64,000 nt of DNA from Ascaris suum. Taxonomy: Eukaryota > Nematoda > Chromadorea > Rhabditida > Ascarididae. The position numbers were made by a program, and so were the translations under genes. The DNA is taken from the NCBI GenBank assembly GCA_013433145.1, contig CM024177.1, positions 7,528,110 through 7,592,109 of the forward strand, written 5' to 3'. Shown piece by piece: positions 1 to 13,569 of this stretch. Numbering within the stretch: position 1 is the first letter of the stretch; the number at the start of each line of letters is the position of its first letter. The notes under the pieces were generated by a model. That model did no database searches, was not told the origin of the DNA, and saw only the letters and a list, made by a program, of their open reading frames with translations.

Positions 1-1012
1 TGAAATAATGCCATATTCTTTTAATGTCATTTTACACCGCTATTGTAAAATCTTTCAGAATTAAAGTGTTCACCGCAACTGAGTATTAGTACAAAAATGC
101 CAGCACACCTCAATTAATCTATTTCTTTGAAAAGCACTTCTTCAGCTGAACCGGTAGGATGCCTCCAAAATTCGTGATTCGTTGCTGTGCGCAATTTTAT
201 ACATTATCTCATATTATTTCCTTAAAAAAAAGTTAACTTGAATTGTGCTGAAGTCACGAAATGAGATATGCCAACGTCGAGAGTCCTCTCGTTCTCGATC
301 CGCGTAGGCAACCTTATAAACTGGAAAAGAGAGAAATGATTACGACTTCCGTCCCCATCGCCTAAGAAAAACGTCGAAATTTAGAGATTTCCAAGCCTAA
401 AGCCGATTACAGAAGCGATGAGAGGATTTGGAATTTGCGATCTACTGTAATTCCGTAAAGACTGCCAAAGATCACCTGTTTTACCAATTCTATCAAACTC
501 CTGCCACTATGTGTGAGAAGTAGCTTTTTTCCCCTATGTGACGCTTTCGTTTCCCTATGTGTTATATCGGTTGGTGACATAAGTTCGGATGGATGGCATT
601 TGACAGACAGGTTTCATTTCGAGATGATTCACACTCCCGCATAATTGTCACGTGTTTGGGCCAATTGCCAGCTATATATATCATGTCACTACTACAGGTT
701 AGTTAGATTTGCACGTTTGGTTGGCGCTTCAGTGTTTAGAATATGGCCTATTGCACTTCTTAGTCTATGCACAAAACGGCCTGCCTAGTAGAATGAGCGA
801 AACGCCCGGCTGTCGCGAATTCGGTTCTGGTTCAGCCCGTTAGCCACCAGTTCATGCTGTACCCGGAAGAAGCTGATGTTCATGATGACTGGCAGAAGTG
901 GGTCACATCTACGGTAATGAGCTGATAGAAGAGCTGCTCGACTAGAATGACGGTAAGAGGACTCTTGAAGTGTTTTATGCCCTCTCATGGCAGCTTAATT
1001 TATTACTTATAG
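1..1012. other. Upstream segment, no recognised gene
   Basis: The N-terminal exons of FAM98 were expected here but not identified. Open pieces on the + strand include 261-365 (MRYANVESPLVLDPRRQPYK..., stop at 363, same frame open again to 459) and a stretch around 793-915 ending at a GTAATG donor. None matches FAM98 and none is supported enough to call. Confidence 0.4.
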
Positions 1013-2813
1013 GCACTACTTATCAGAGTACTCGAATGCAGTAGAAAAACTGAAATTGCAGAAAATGAGAGCATTATGTCAGCTTGAAGTTGTTTGCAGG
1101 TTGAAGCCAAGATGAAAAGCTGCTTAGTAAGACCGAGACCATTGCTAACCGCTTCGCTGACTCCAACACAGTGGTCACGTATCAAAGAAATAAATGAGCG
1201 CCTCAGAGAGGAGTACAGAAATAGAATGCAGTTGCTGCTGAAACGTCTTGACGTCACTATCCAATCGTTCATGTGGTCGGACCGTATAAAGAAAATGGAG
1301 GCTTGTTTTTCGTTTCTTTTTGCATTTGATGCCGCCGTTTATATATGTAAAAGAAATCAGTAAGTTCTATTCAAGGAGGGAAGGTGCTGAGGCGATGTGA
1401 AGAATGACCATATTTAATAAGCTTTTTTTTATTGTGAGTAGCAAACCCGTTCCAGTGTGGTGCATCGCTGTTCTGCATCGGCTATGTCCTACTGCGAAGG
1501 TGAACTCTGTGGAAAACTTTGTTCTGTTTCAAAAGTAATTTTCGAAGACCTTGTAACCTATGTACACATCGCTGCATGGTTAGCGATCAGTTGGCAAGTT
1601 TAAATAACGGCGCCAAAGGCGATGCCTATAGAGCATAACATAAGGGATCATGGAAAAGAAAAGGGAAAATTCGAGGGAAGATTCTTCAAACGCGGCAATT
1701 TTTAAATTCACAGTCCATTCCCCACAAATTCGTTTTAAAACGAGATTTCGTTGGCATTAGACAGTGAGTGCCAGTCACTTAATGGTGTTTTGATTTGAGT
1801 TTTTGAATTTGGTTTCTAGTTAGCCCTTCTGGAGTCGACAGTTTTAGAACGTTCGTTGATCTGTGAGGCCAAATTGCTTCTGATGATAGGTTCATTCCCT
1901 GACAGTCAGCGGCTCAACAGCGTAGCGCATATTTATTGTACTCAAGCTCTTCATTTTCTGCCTTCGCTTCGCAGCTGAATGAGATGGCTTGGAACTACCC
2001 GCTTCATTCTCTTTTGTGCAAATTGCAGTGGAAAAAAATCAGTTACTACGATCAGGTGGGTTTTTGGTTAGTTAGGTGGTACTTGGTGGAGCATTCCCAT
2101 TTTCTCACTATGTCTGTTCGAGTGGCATTTCGTTTATTTAATTCTTATAAAAGGAATTGAATCGATTCCATGCATTTTTGTTGTGATTTCTTTCTTATGA
2201 TGCCCAACTTTTAGGGGCAAGTACACGAAGCCTATCGCAGCAAGCGTGATCGCATAATACCGTCGTCAAATGTAACGATGTGCGATCTGCTCGCCTCCAC
2301 ATCCGATCTTCTTACTGTCGAAAAGATGAGCAGCGGAAAGGAGCGCCAACGAACTGCCACCCGTCTCAACAAGGTCGTATCGGTCGCAGTCAATCATTCC
2401 TTAGCAGTAGAATGTATATTGTGGGAAACAGGTTGCTGGGTGTGATTGTTATGAGCACGCTTACAAGGCGATACTAATGCATTTGATTGAAGACCGATGA
2501 TGTGCTTGAATAGTGAAATTTGCTGAGGTTTTTTGCATCTATTCTATGCTTTATTTTCACATTTTTCTAGTTTGTTGCATTAGTTTACAACACTGCTGCA
2601 TATTGTGACGACTTCTGAAATGTTGAAGCTTATAACTAGCATCCCTCGTGCCTCTCCGTGGTCTCACCCCTCTCTCCACCGCAGTGAAGACAGCAGCCCT
2701 CATGTGTCATACTGAGGTATTACATATCACCCACTCCTCCCTTCTTGCAAAATATTTTCTGCATTCAGATAAAATTCTTTTAAAAAATGCCGGTGCTGTT
2801 TTTTCAGTTTGGC

Positions 2814-2895
<82 letters not shown>

Positions 2896-5419
2896 TTTGG
2901 ATAAGCCTGCTAAAGATGCTTATAAGTCGATGTTTTCGGAAAAACAAATCAAACTTTTGCAATGCATTTTTACTGTGGAATAAGTCTTGATTTTTAAGTG
3001 TTTTACTTGCATGACGGTCAGTTCTTTTCGTCAGTGAACCCCGAGCACTTCCATACTTTTCTCGTGGAAGTTCGTATTAGGATGAAGATAGAAGGCATAA
3101 ATTCATAGTGTAATCGGATTTTATTATAATGTGATTGGAATTTCGCAATGTTCAAATCAAAATGATTTGCAGGTGCTGATGGCTGAAAGGCCGGGCGATC
3201 GCGGAGGACGTCCTTCTGAGCTGCGTGCACCACCGCCCGAAATGCCTCCTTGGATGAAAGATCGCGTCCCTGAGCGAGGTTACTCCTGTTTTCTTAAACC
3301 GTTCAAACTTTGATGCGTTATATGTCTTTCCAATAGTCTTTTTTAAATATTTTTAGCGGGTCGGTCGTTTTGTTCGTTTCTAATTTGATTATGTAATTGG
3401 TTTTTCTGTAGCCGTTTCTATTCTCCTCTTCATCACGAAGTTTCTCAACACTATAAGCAGATTGTTTGGCACTGAAATATTTCAAGCAATGACTAGTCAC
3501 TAGTCAGTGAAGTAATATTTAAAGCTCTACTGCGCCCTCATTGTTTTTTTTTTCTTGTATTTAATCTTGTTTGAGGCTTTCAACTCCATATGAGTGCAAA
3601 TTTCTTTTGTAGAGATTTGATGCAATCGCATTGTCTCTTTCACCTGCTCATTTATGCATTTTAGCAACTTTTTTGCTCTATGAAATTCATATGTTCTAAG
3701 GGTTCTATCAATCCACATTTTCACATCGTTTAATTCGGGACCCACCACAGTGATTTGGAGAGTGTTCGGGATCGATATCCTTGCACATTTTGGGCTCACT
3801 CTCCAAAATTGGCTCCACTTCCGACCTCACTGCTTTATGGTGTTTCATGATTCGTTCCCCTGTGCTGACACTTCCGGGTTAGAAATTCACAGTTGTTGCA
3901 ATGAAATCTGATCTGGAGAGGCGAGCTGCGAAATGATTTCGTTCATTTGGTTAGGTGGTGTCTTTCACTTAAGATACCTCAGAGGTAGTCTCCAGCTTTC
4001 ACATTTCTTTGCCATGATTTCTGCATACCTATCTGAATCTCTATTTTTCCCTCCCCATCCTCCCACTTCCGGCTCTTTTCTTGTCTTCTAAGGATTCATA
4101 GTCTGTAGTGTTGCTAGCTAAAGTTGTGAAGTTGTCGATTTTCTGCAGCATATAATCAACACAGTTAATGCATCTGTAGTGCATTCGCTTGTGCTCGATG
4201 AGAGTGACAACGTAGTGATCCGATTACTCGTCACATTCGAGAATTTCCTACGAGACAAAAGAAGTGATGGAGAAAATGAAACATGCATAATGCAGTCGAT
4301 AGCGATCAGAATGATACATATTGAATATATTAATCCTCAGTATGAACCACAAAAATGTGCAGATGTGAACTGTTGAAGGTGTGGACAAGAGTTGTTTAGT
4401 ATTTCTTTCCGGTTGGCCCAGTTTTTAATGGGGCACCCGCTGCTTGAAGGAATTATAATTATTGTCATAAGGTGTTTTTTTCGTGCTTTTATCCTCTTAA
4501 TATTGCTAAGGCCTGTAAAAGTTAGTGATGGTTCCTCATCCAGACATATGTTTAGAAATCCCAAGTAGGGTAATTTTATGTGTGGGAATATCTGCTTTTC
4601 TTGTGAGATGCGAATGTTTTTAGGAGGTGGACGCGGTGGCGGAGGAGGTGGGGGCGGTTATGGTGGAGGTGGAGGTGCTTACGGCGGAGGCGGAGGTGGC
4701 TATGGCGGAGGCGGAGGTGGTTATGGCGGGGGTGGAGGTGGTTACGGTGGGGGTGGAGGTGGTTACGGCGGGGGTGGGGGTGGTTACAGTGGAGGCGGAG
4801 GTAGTTACGGTGGAGGCGGCGGTGGTTATGGTGGAGGTGGAGGTGGTTATGGAGGAGGAGGTGGAGGTAGTTACGGTGGTAGAGGCGGAGGTGGTTATGG
4901 TGGAGGAGATAGCTACGGTGGTAGTGGTGGTGGTTACGGAGGTGGAGGCAACTACGGAAGTGGTGGAGCTTATCGCGGTGGCGGAGGTCGAGGACGTGGC
5001 CAAGACACAGGATTTGAGAACCAGGTTAGACTTTTCATAATGAATCTCGATTTTCGACACCTACTTTCAATGTAATCATTCACAGCGATTCACTCTTGAT
5101 TGAGAAGATTGTTAATTAAGTGAAGAATTAGTGTGTGAATTGTTTCGGGGACAATTCTGTAGGATATTGCAAGTTGCTTGTCGATCCAAAGCACATCTTT
5201 GTTGTCAGTGGTTTCATGTGGAACACTGGTCGTACACTTACCGCTCGCCTGTATGCGCCACTTATACGTACCGCATTCTGCATGTTTATCGCTGCCGGGT
5301 TCATAGCCCTTTTAATCTCGCTGTAACGCTTGATGATGGCCTCATCTTTAGCAGCAGTAGTTTTATCTGTCATTCGCCTGAACAGGTCCATTATCGATTA
5401 AGACCACCTCAAAAAAACC

Positions 5420-5488
<69 letters not shown>

Positions 5489-6392
5489 CCGAGATGTTGC
5501 GGTTGCTGTGGTACTTAATCGAAATATAAAACAGCTTTTGCATTTCAATAATATTGTTGATCATTTCTTCGGAAATGTTTAAAAAGGAAGTATCGCTTAA
5601 TTAAGAAAATTCGGATTTTATAATAATTTTGGATTTCACTATTACCGTCGAAGTCAGCAATGTCGCTGTTATGCCGGTCGTATGTAGAGAAAGGGTTTCA
5701 TAGTATGGCAATAATTTATCCCGCAATCCAGCACGGCTTGAATCGCTTCTTCAAGCGGCGCCATTTGCAGTTGTTTCAGTTTTTTGACGCGCTACCGCCG
5801 CATAGGATGAACTCTAAGTGGATTTTCTGATGTGTTTAGTTGCTAGAGTATTGTTTTCTCTATCGTTTATTATCTCGAGTGAACGTCCTTAGCTAAAGTG
5901 AATCTCCCCATCAAAGAGGAATGGCAGCTCTTCTCTATTCAACCATTAAACACGGAAAAAATTGTTCGTTAAATTATTTTGCCCTTTATTCTATACTTTT
6001 GTCCCGCACATTGATTTATGTAAACTGTTTTTCGTATATAATATATATTTGTATAAAAAACTGTGTTAATATACGTTGTTGCTCTAGTGTAACGAAATTT
6101 CAGAAAATTTGCACTCGTCATGCGTCCCCATCGAATATCCCCCCCCCCCTTGTTTCACCTGAGCTTCAGAAAATTTCTACCTCGTAGAGGTTTATTCGGG
6201 GTAACACGTTGTGTTCATTTATAGGTAATGTATGAGTACGAAATGGCTAACCAACGAGGCGGTCGAGGTGGTGGATATGGAGGACAAGGAGGAGGATACG
6301 GTGGTGGCCAGGGAGGAGGATATGGTGGCCAAGGAGGAGGATACGGAGGTCAACGCGGTCGTGGCCGGGGAGGCGGACGTGGTCGATACTGA
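1013..6392 (+). CDS. FAM98: FAM98-family protein (N-terminus not found)
   Basis: Exons read by eye: 1013-1040, 1100-1283, 2215-2373, 3173-3278, 4624-5024 and 6225-6392 (stop TGA 6390-6392). The family signature is clear: LLLKRLDVTIQSFMWSDR in the second exon, AYRSKRD...CDLLASTSDLL at 2215, and GGRPSELRAPPPEMPPWMKD at 3173, matching the conserved core of animal FAM98A/B as I remember it. The last two exons encode a Gly-rich tail, first GGGGGYGGG-type repeats, then QGGGYGG and RGRGRGGGRGRY at the C-terminus. FAM98 proteins belong to the tRNA-ligase (RTCB-DDX1) complex and bind RNA through such tails. Phases fit from 2215 to the stop. The join from 1283 (phase 1) to 2215 (phase 0) does not close; an intermediate exon is missing or sequence is altered. 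An 81-nt open stretch at 1975-2055 (LNEMAWNYP...) is phase-compatible with 2215 but not with 1283. The first ~130 residues expected from relatives were not found between 1 and 1012. A (TA)n array sits in the intron at 2820-2894 and another at 5424-5485. Confidence 0.88.
2820..2894. repeat. (TA)n microsatellite
   Basis: About 75 bases of uninterrupted TA in a FAM98 intron. Confidence 0.98.
4624..5024 (+). repeat. Glycine-codon minisatellite inside FAM98 exon
   Basis: A degenerate repeat of GGY/GGA/GGC glycine codons with a TAY tyrosine about every 6-8 codons (unit roughly GGTTAYGGYGGDGGWGGDG) fills this exon of about 133 codons. The strand is strongly purine/G-rich. The opposite strand is also open over most of it (Thr/Ser-rich), which is a shadow of the repeat. 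Variable Tyr spacing suggests copy-number change by slippage or unequal crossing-over. Confidence 0.85.
5424..5485. repeat. (TA)n microsatellite
   Basis: About 62 bases of uninterrupted AT/TA in the last FAM98 intron. Confidence 0.98.
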
Positions 6393-8060
6393 ATCTGAGT
6401 GATCCACCACGCTCATTGACGTCATCAGAAAGAGGAAGAATGTTTGGTAGGTCTATACCCATTCTGGTAAAAATAGCTGAAGCAAAAAAAAAAAACGGTT
6501 AATATGCACGCACATCAATGAAATGATATGAGTTCATCACCTATTTTTCTCGAAGTGATCCTCAGCTGTTAGCAAATTTCAGATGTTTAGCGGGGTTTTT
6601 TTGGGGGGGTGGGGAAGGTTGGATAATTGAAACTTCAAAGGACACTTCCATGGGAAAGCGAATGGAGGTGCAGAGTGAAATTTCAAAGGACACTTCAGTG
6701 CTATTCATATGCTGTGATAGCATTGTGCAGCTCTGTCATATTTTCAGGTTGTTCGAAACCGCTTTATCGTATTTACCGGTTTATCGCTCGTATGTGTCTG
6801 TCCACCTTGAAAAGCTGTGATTGCTGCGGATCCTATTGTGGTGCATTTTGTCGACTCCCGGATTGGCCTTTGCTGAATTTTTTGAAATGAGGTGATGAAA
6901 TGCCGAATCGAGGAACTGCCAGCAGATATGATATTCGGAAACACTTTGGAAGAAGGCTTCGGTACATGTTTTTATCGAGTACATGCCTTTATCAGTTTTC
7001 TTGTACATGCCCCTCTCTTTCTTTTTCTCCTTGAAATATGCGATTTTTTTAATTCGCAAATCCTGTGACCGTCTTTCTCTCGAATTCAGTAAATCCCGAA
7101 AACTTTTAAAAGCTATGCCTGGGGGATGTGGATTATGAGTCAGTCGATTTAGTTCTCATTAAGCTGGTTTTTTTTGTGGGGAAAGGAGTTTAGATGAAAA
7201 CGAATATTTGGTTTGTCTATTTTAGTTCTTCCTTTTTGAATGGCATAACACTTAATTTTTTCCATTAGAAGACGTTTCTGTAGGCGGCGTGAAAAAGGGG
7301 AACTAAAACTGCAGCATTGTGAAAGCCTCTTCGACACTACTGGAACATGAACAGGCATTCAGCGTTACAATTCCTTTTGAAAAATGAGTTATTCAGTACG
7401 CGAGATTGTATTCAAGTCAGTATTTTTGTAGCAATTCCGAGTTATCATTTTATTGAGTTGCTTCGCGAATCCTTTTGTTGCGATCATTTATTGTTTTATC
7501 GTCTAATTTTTTGATCATTTCTTCAGCTGATTTCTATTATTTCAGTGAATTGTTGCTGATGAAGCTTTATGAATGTGATATGTCAAATGTGAGTGCAATC
7601 ATTCATTGAATGATGAGGAATTGAACTTCGATAATATTTTATGAATTTGGGAGATTAATTGAAACTTTATCTTTTCTGTGCGTCCTTCTGAATGCCATTG
7701 TCGATTTAATTGGTGCCGTTGTATTTGGATATGGCTATTTGTTCGGCATTATTTTTCTTATTTCTGCTTAAATCTTTTATTATAGCTGATGTTGATTGCT
7801 GCGATTGAATGTAATGGCTAATGCTTCATCTATTGAAGCATTATTATCGCTGGATTTTATTTTCGATGGTTGTATGTTTGATTAGTTGGTTCATTTTGAT
7901 AAAATATTTGCTAGTTGCAACGACGTTCTATTTGTTTTGGTAATCGTCCTTTTGTTTTCACACATTTACTACTTATGGTCATTTTGTCCGTTTAAGAGTA
8001 TTCGTGATGACTGCGTCAGGGAGTGCACGGAATGTTTTGCATGTCAGTTGTAAAACCTGC

Positions 8061-8194
<134 letters not shown>

Positions 8195-8849
8195 ATCTCT
8201 TGAGTGTTTAGCAATCTCTCTTGAAAGAGTGTTTAGAGAAAAGTTTTCGTGGGTGTTTGCAAAGTGAGCTGTCAAAGCCAACAGTGCATTTTTCTGATTA
8301 TTGTGTGTGTGGTGCTCGTTGACATTCGCGGAAGTGGGTTGTCAGCAAAAGTGCTTCATAGAGAGGATCACAGCGAGTATGTGAGGCTGTCTCCCGTTAG
8401 TTTGCTTGTTGACTTTAAGAGAAATCATTTCACATAGAAGCAAGGGGGTGGAAGGTCATAGACAGATGTAACAGACAAGCATGCGGATATAGTCTTCAGA
8501 ATGGCCTATTTAAATATGATGTCGGCAGTACTCTAAAGCTAAAATAGGTGCTAATTAAAGTGCTCTATTTGACTGTTATTGAGGTGTAATTTTTGGAGAT
8601 GTCTTATAAACTTCATACAGGTAGATTTATGTGAGGAATGCAAACGGTGCGTGCACATCTCAGATGTACCCACCAGTCTCTAAATATGCATTAGCCATTG
8701 AAGTTCAGCATTTGTTATCGAAGTACGCTCAGGTTGCAGTTATGAGATGAGATAATTTTAAGTTTGCTAAGAAATTGGGGCTTAGATTTACGTGATCGCG
8801 AATTGTTTAGGTGAATACTTCACCACTCAAATATTGCGTACGCTTTCTA

Positions 8850-8925
8850 TTATTTGTTTATTTATTTGTTTGTTTATTTATTTATTCATTCATTTATTTG
8901 TTTCTTCATTTATTTATATGCGTTT
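8850..8925. repeat. TTTA/TTTG-type tetranucleotide tract
   Basis: Imperfect run of TATTTGTTTATTTATTTG-like units. Confidence 0.85.
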
Positions 8926-9513
8926 TATATTGCTAGATAATATTTCTTTCTTTAGACTGCATAATTTTTAATATGCATTGAATGCAACAAGTTAACTTGT
9001 AGTACATGCAGCATGTCTGCGCATACTATCTTATCCGAAGTTATGCCACCTCTAATCTAATTGTTGCATTATTTGCCGTGTAGAACTGATGAGAAAGGAG
9101 CAGCGAATGATCACCGGTCGAGCATTTGCTAAGCAAAGAACCACGAGTTCGATGCACATCTGCTGGCGATAGCTTCATCACCGTCAATAACCGATGAAAA
9201 CCAATGTCTTGCAAGATAGGAATTTACCAGAAATTACGCTTATTAATGGGATAGTGGCAGGAGTTGCATTCGCTATGAAAACTTTCTAGTTGTTTCACAG
9301 AGAAAAATTTAAGAGTAGAGGTCAGGCCCATTTTCGAGTAATTATGCTAGGTGTTTTTGGGTGGTCGTTTTTCGTTAGATAGGATTTGGCTTGGCCAAGG
9401 AGTCACTGAGAGTTGCGCTCTGAGTGCACTAATTTTACCAAATGTGATTCGCTGCAAAATTTTGATCGTTCTGTTTGAAAATTATTTCCCGATTTAATTG
9501 TTTTAAGGGTACA

Positions 9514-12500
9514 ATGGTCGCGGGCAGTTGTTTATTGCGCTATAATACGGCGAATTTTTTGATCGTTAACTGTTTGCCGAGAATTTTTCTACGCAATGCT
9601 GTTATGCGACCATTGCTTGCACGATATTCTACATCAGGTGACATCTTGATTAACTTACTATGAACAGTTTTATGACCATTTTGGCTGCAGCTTTTCTGGC
9701 TTTCTTTCGACAAATTTATCAATTTTCTGTCAGCTCTCATTGTTTTCCTTTTTTTTGTTGAAATTATTCTATTTTTGCCATTTTGTGTGGGAAATATTTT
9801 CATGAAAGTATATCTGCCTCATGTTCATCAAAAATTTTATGTCATCACTGAATTATTTACTCAAGCAGTAAGAGCTGTCGGGCTTGCGAAGTTTCATTTA
9901 TCTGATCTCCGAAATTGACAAGACGGATACTTCCAATTAGTCAACCACTGTTTCTTTGAGGCTTACTTATTTCGATTTTTCGAGAAATTTGTTAATTACC
10001 TAGTAAGAAGCAGAATTCTAGAAACTTCTTTCCTTGCTAACATCCTTCCGACTATGCAGATAAAACATACCGGGTGAAAGAAACTATTGCCAATTTTCCA
10101 GCAATATATATTTGTTGTGGAATTTTTCCGAGCGACCATTGTTTACTTACACTTGTTATTAGGAGTGTCAGATCTTCCTTCTACAAAAAAACGTAACGAG
10201 CACATATTCCTTGAACATTACCTCGAAACGTTATATACTCCTCTTAATAGGTGTAATATCGCACATAAGGAAATTGCGAATAGAAAACGATAGCAAGGCA
10301 CGCAAAATAGCGGTCAATCTACGCCCAGAAGAACGACGTCGGCTTCTGAATGCGCTTGATGAGTTGAGTCGAGAACAATCCACCTCAAATGGTATTCCTA
10401 GCAGAGTATTTGCCGTGAAACTCCTGAAGCTCTCTCTCGTCTTGCATGGGTGATAATCCAGGTTTTCCTGGAACGATCCTAAATCTGACTTCTGCACACA
10501 TTCAGATGTCATCACTTGATTCATGTCTCTAATTGTTTAAAATGTGTTACCTAATTATGTGCAATACTTTCGAGGGCAAACCTTGCTTGCCGAATTTCAA
10601 ACGTACATCAGAATCCTTTGTTATTGTCATCGGAAAGTAAGTAGCCTTTTCGACGCGTGTTTTAATAATTCAGGTAAACAAATATTTTCACTCGATCACC
10701 GAATGTTGCTTGTTTTCATTCATAATTCAACTCCCCAAAAATGTTTTTTAATTCTATTAGTTTATTTTAGTTGTTCGATTGCTTTCACGAATTATATTTT
10801 GTTCGGCGTTGAATATTTCATAGTCACGAATGTGGGCAAAATTCCAAAACATCAAATTTAAAAAAAAATCTGCTTGGCTGAAAAATTCACGGCAATTTCT
10901 TTTACTGGACATGGTTTTAGACAGTTGGAATGATGCCAGAGGAGGAGTATTTGCATCTGCAAGAATCTGACGAGGCTTGCTCTAGTTTCCCCTTGACGAG
11001 CCATTCTTATGTTTTACACTCTCATCAGATATTTGCATCGGTTTCTCGCTGCGGCATGGTTAGAGGTGGTAAAGCTTGGCGTCGGACTATTGCGATTTGA
11101 GCGTAAGCTTATTATCCTTATATAGGCATAGTGGAAGATCGATTCCATCGTGCAGTTGTTTCACTTACAGAAATTGCAGAAATCTAACGATTCCCAACAA
11201 TAGGGAATTACAGGTAAAATGACAAGGGAGCAGCTAAAACAACTCTTCATTATAAATTCGGTACCGTTTGTCGGTTTTGGCTTTCTTGACAATGTGATTA
11301 TGATAGTTGCTGGCGAATATATTGACCAGGTTTGTGCTAAAATTCGTCCGTTAAAAACTTTTGCTTTGTCATTATCGTATTACTTTTTTTTATAGATTTG
11401 GAGGATCTTTTTTAATGAGGCACTAATTCGAATTATGCTGATTGGAATATCGTGTTATGCTGGGAAGATATAATGCTAATTTAGGTAATATTTGATCAGT
11501 AATATTGCGAATTATTTAGTAATACTGTCAATAAATATTAGGACTATATTTGAGGATATGTAATGATAGTTTTATGTTCATCGTGTATTAACATTAACAG
11601 TTTACTCTATTTATCAACCACAATATAGTATAGTTTTTAGCCAAGAAAATAGCATATAATATTACAAAGTGCAGTCGCTCATTCAAATTTCCTTCCAATA
11701 TGTTTATTGTTGAAGTGCTTTTCTCGCAGTAAAGGGGACGTAGAAAAACCTTCAAACGGCAAAAATTGCAACTATCTTTCTTATCGATTACAAAGCGGAA
11801 ATTTGCCATATGAAGTGCTGAAATAAATGGCTGAATTGAAATTGGCCAATTTAGGTTTTCTTTGGCAAATATTATATATCTAGGCCAACTATTTCCAGTG
11901 ATACAATCAAAGGTAATTTGCAGCGATCATGATATGAAGCTTTTTAAAGTGTGAAATAAGTTGATGAGAAAAACTAACGATTCTATTATTAACGTATTTT
12001 GCAGCGAGATACCTCAAATACACTTCAAAAAAAAACGCAGTGTTGTGCTTCATCAGCGTTCAAAGGTGTAGCATTAAATCAGTATCGAAAACCCCGACAT
12101 ATAACCTAGATAAATATAGGACGGCCATAGGGTAATCGTTCCTTGCCTCACATGGAGTCAGCACATTGGTGTGATGTTTCCAGAGAACCTCCACAAAGCA
12201 ATCAGGCTTTTTACCACTCGGTCATCCATCATATTAGCATGGGATCTAACGAACTTTACTGCAGATTACAGTGATCAGGGGTTTGGTGGAACGCCTAGAG
12301 GAGACCTTTAAGTAAGCGTGGGGAGGGGCAAAGGAGAACGGAAATTGAAAGAACTCTCCTTGCAAATCTGTTCGCTATTTAAAGCAGCGATTCTGGCAAA
12401 CTTGCAGTCATTGGGTGCTTGGTTGGCAATATCAACGATGGCGGCAGCAGCGCTCGGCAATCTCATATCGGACGTAGCGGGCATGGGGTTGGCCCATTAC

Positions 12501-12774
12501 GTCGAATTCCTCGTCTCTAAATTTGGCTTAAAGCATCCTGTGCTCACATCTCAGCAGGTTCTTTTCTAATTTTGCACAACTACATTGATTTCTTTTCTAA
12601 ATTTCTTTGTCTAAATCCCACAAAGTTTTGCTGTGAATGTTTCAAGTCATATATGCCTTTTGCGTTTCACAGAGCAGATGAAAAGCAGGCATTCTGGATA
12701 TATGTCATTTATCTAAGTATATACAATAAAAGCAGGCATTCATCTAAGTATAGATATACTTTGATAAACATAAT

Positions 12775-12873
<99 letters not shown>

Positions 12874-13569
12874 TATTCATTTATGTTTTTATTTTTTCTC
12901 ATATATTTGTTTATTTGTTTATTCATTTGTTCATTTATTCATTCATTTATTAATATATTTGTAAATTTCCAAATTTCTGAGTTTAAACCCGCGCCTCATT
13001 TCAGACTGCCCCTTTTTTGCATTAATGCAGCGATCCAACTACCATTCATAAAGCTTCAAACGCTGCATTAAAGTTTGCCTCGAGCCATATTAAGCACTCG
13101 AACTTTGGTTAAGGTCTCATCAATTGGTGTCAGAACATCGATTTTTGAGGTCACTTCCAGTTGAGGAAACAGAGAGTGATCAAAACGGAATACGAGCAGC
13201 ATTGACAATGACTAGAGATGATAATTTGAGATTCAATCCGAGAAAGTTGTTGGTTCTTTTTTCTTTTGACACGTTTTCACCGTCCTCCTTGCTTTGCATG
13301 AAAACAAGCTTGCTTTTGTTTGTGACATCATATATTATACTCATTGTACAGTACGTAGCATTGCTATTGCATACTTGTGGATGAGCGTCCTTATAAGCAA
13401 CATTCTCAATTATAAATAATTGCAAGCAATGACAAATCGCATATTTTTGTGTTTTCAGCTGGAGTCATCTGCAGCTCGATCAACAGTAAATTTAGGTCGT
13501 GCTTTCGGACTTGTCGTTGGCTGTCTAGTTGGAATGTTTCCTTTGCTTTTTTTCGACTCGTCAAAGTAA
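9514..13569 (+). CDS. TMEM65: TMEM65-family mitochondrial inner-membrane protein
   Basis: Five exons: 9514-9637, 10284-10391 (or from 10251), 11214-11329, 12408-12557 and 13459-13569 (TAA 13567-13569); phases agree at every junction. The protein is about 202 residues (213 with the alternative acceptor); human TMEM65 is about 240. Exon 1 starts MVAGSCLLRYNT and ends RPLLARYSTS: Arg/Ser-rich with no acidic residue, a typical mitochondrial presequence. Exon 2 (RKIAVNLRPEERRRLLNAL) corresponds to the soluble segment before the membrane part. Exon 3 has FVGFGFLDNVIMIVAG, exon 4 has AISTMAAAALGNLISDVAGM and exon 5 has GLVVGCLVGMFPLLFF, the three hydrophobic segments that define the family. Relatives sit in the mitochondrial inner membrane and are linked to Na+/Ca2+ exchange; that function is family knowledge, not visible here. 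A (TA)n array lies in the last intron (12778-12869). I chose the ATG at 9514 because it opens the presequence; the frame is open for 39 bases upstream but without an ATG. Confidence 0.93.
12778..12869. repeat. (TA)n microsatellite in TMEM65 intron
   Basis: About 92 bases of TA, followed to about 12960 by an imperfect TTTA/TTCA/TTTG tract. Confidence 0.97.
12870..12960. repeat. Imperfect TTTA/TTCA tetranucleotide tract
   Basis: It follows directly on the (TA)n array, with units such as TTTATTTGTTTATTCATTTG; similar in kind to the 8850-8925 tract. Confidence 0.8.

Noticed and set aside
4620..5060. Thr/Ser-rich ORF on the minus strand and Val/Glu-rich ORF in another + frame
   Set aside because: Both are shadows of the glycine-codon repeat; only the Gly frame joins in phase with flanking FAM98 exons.
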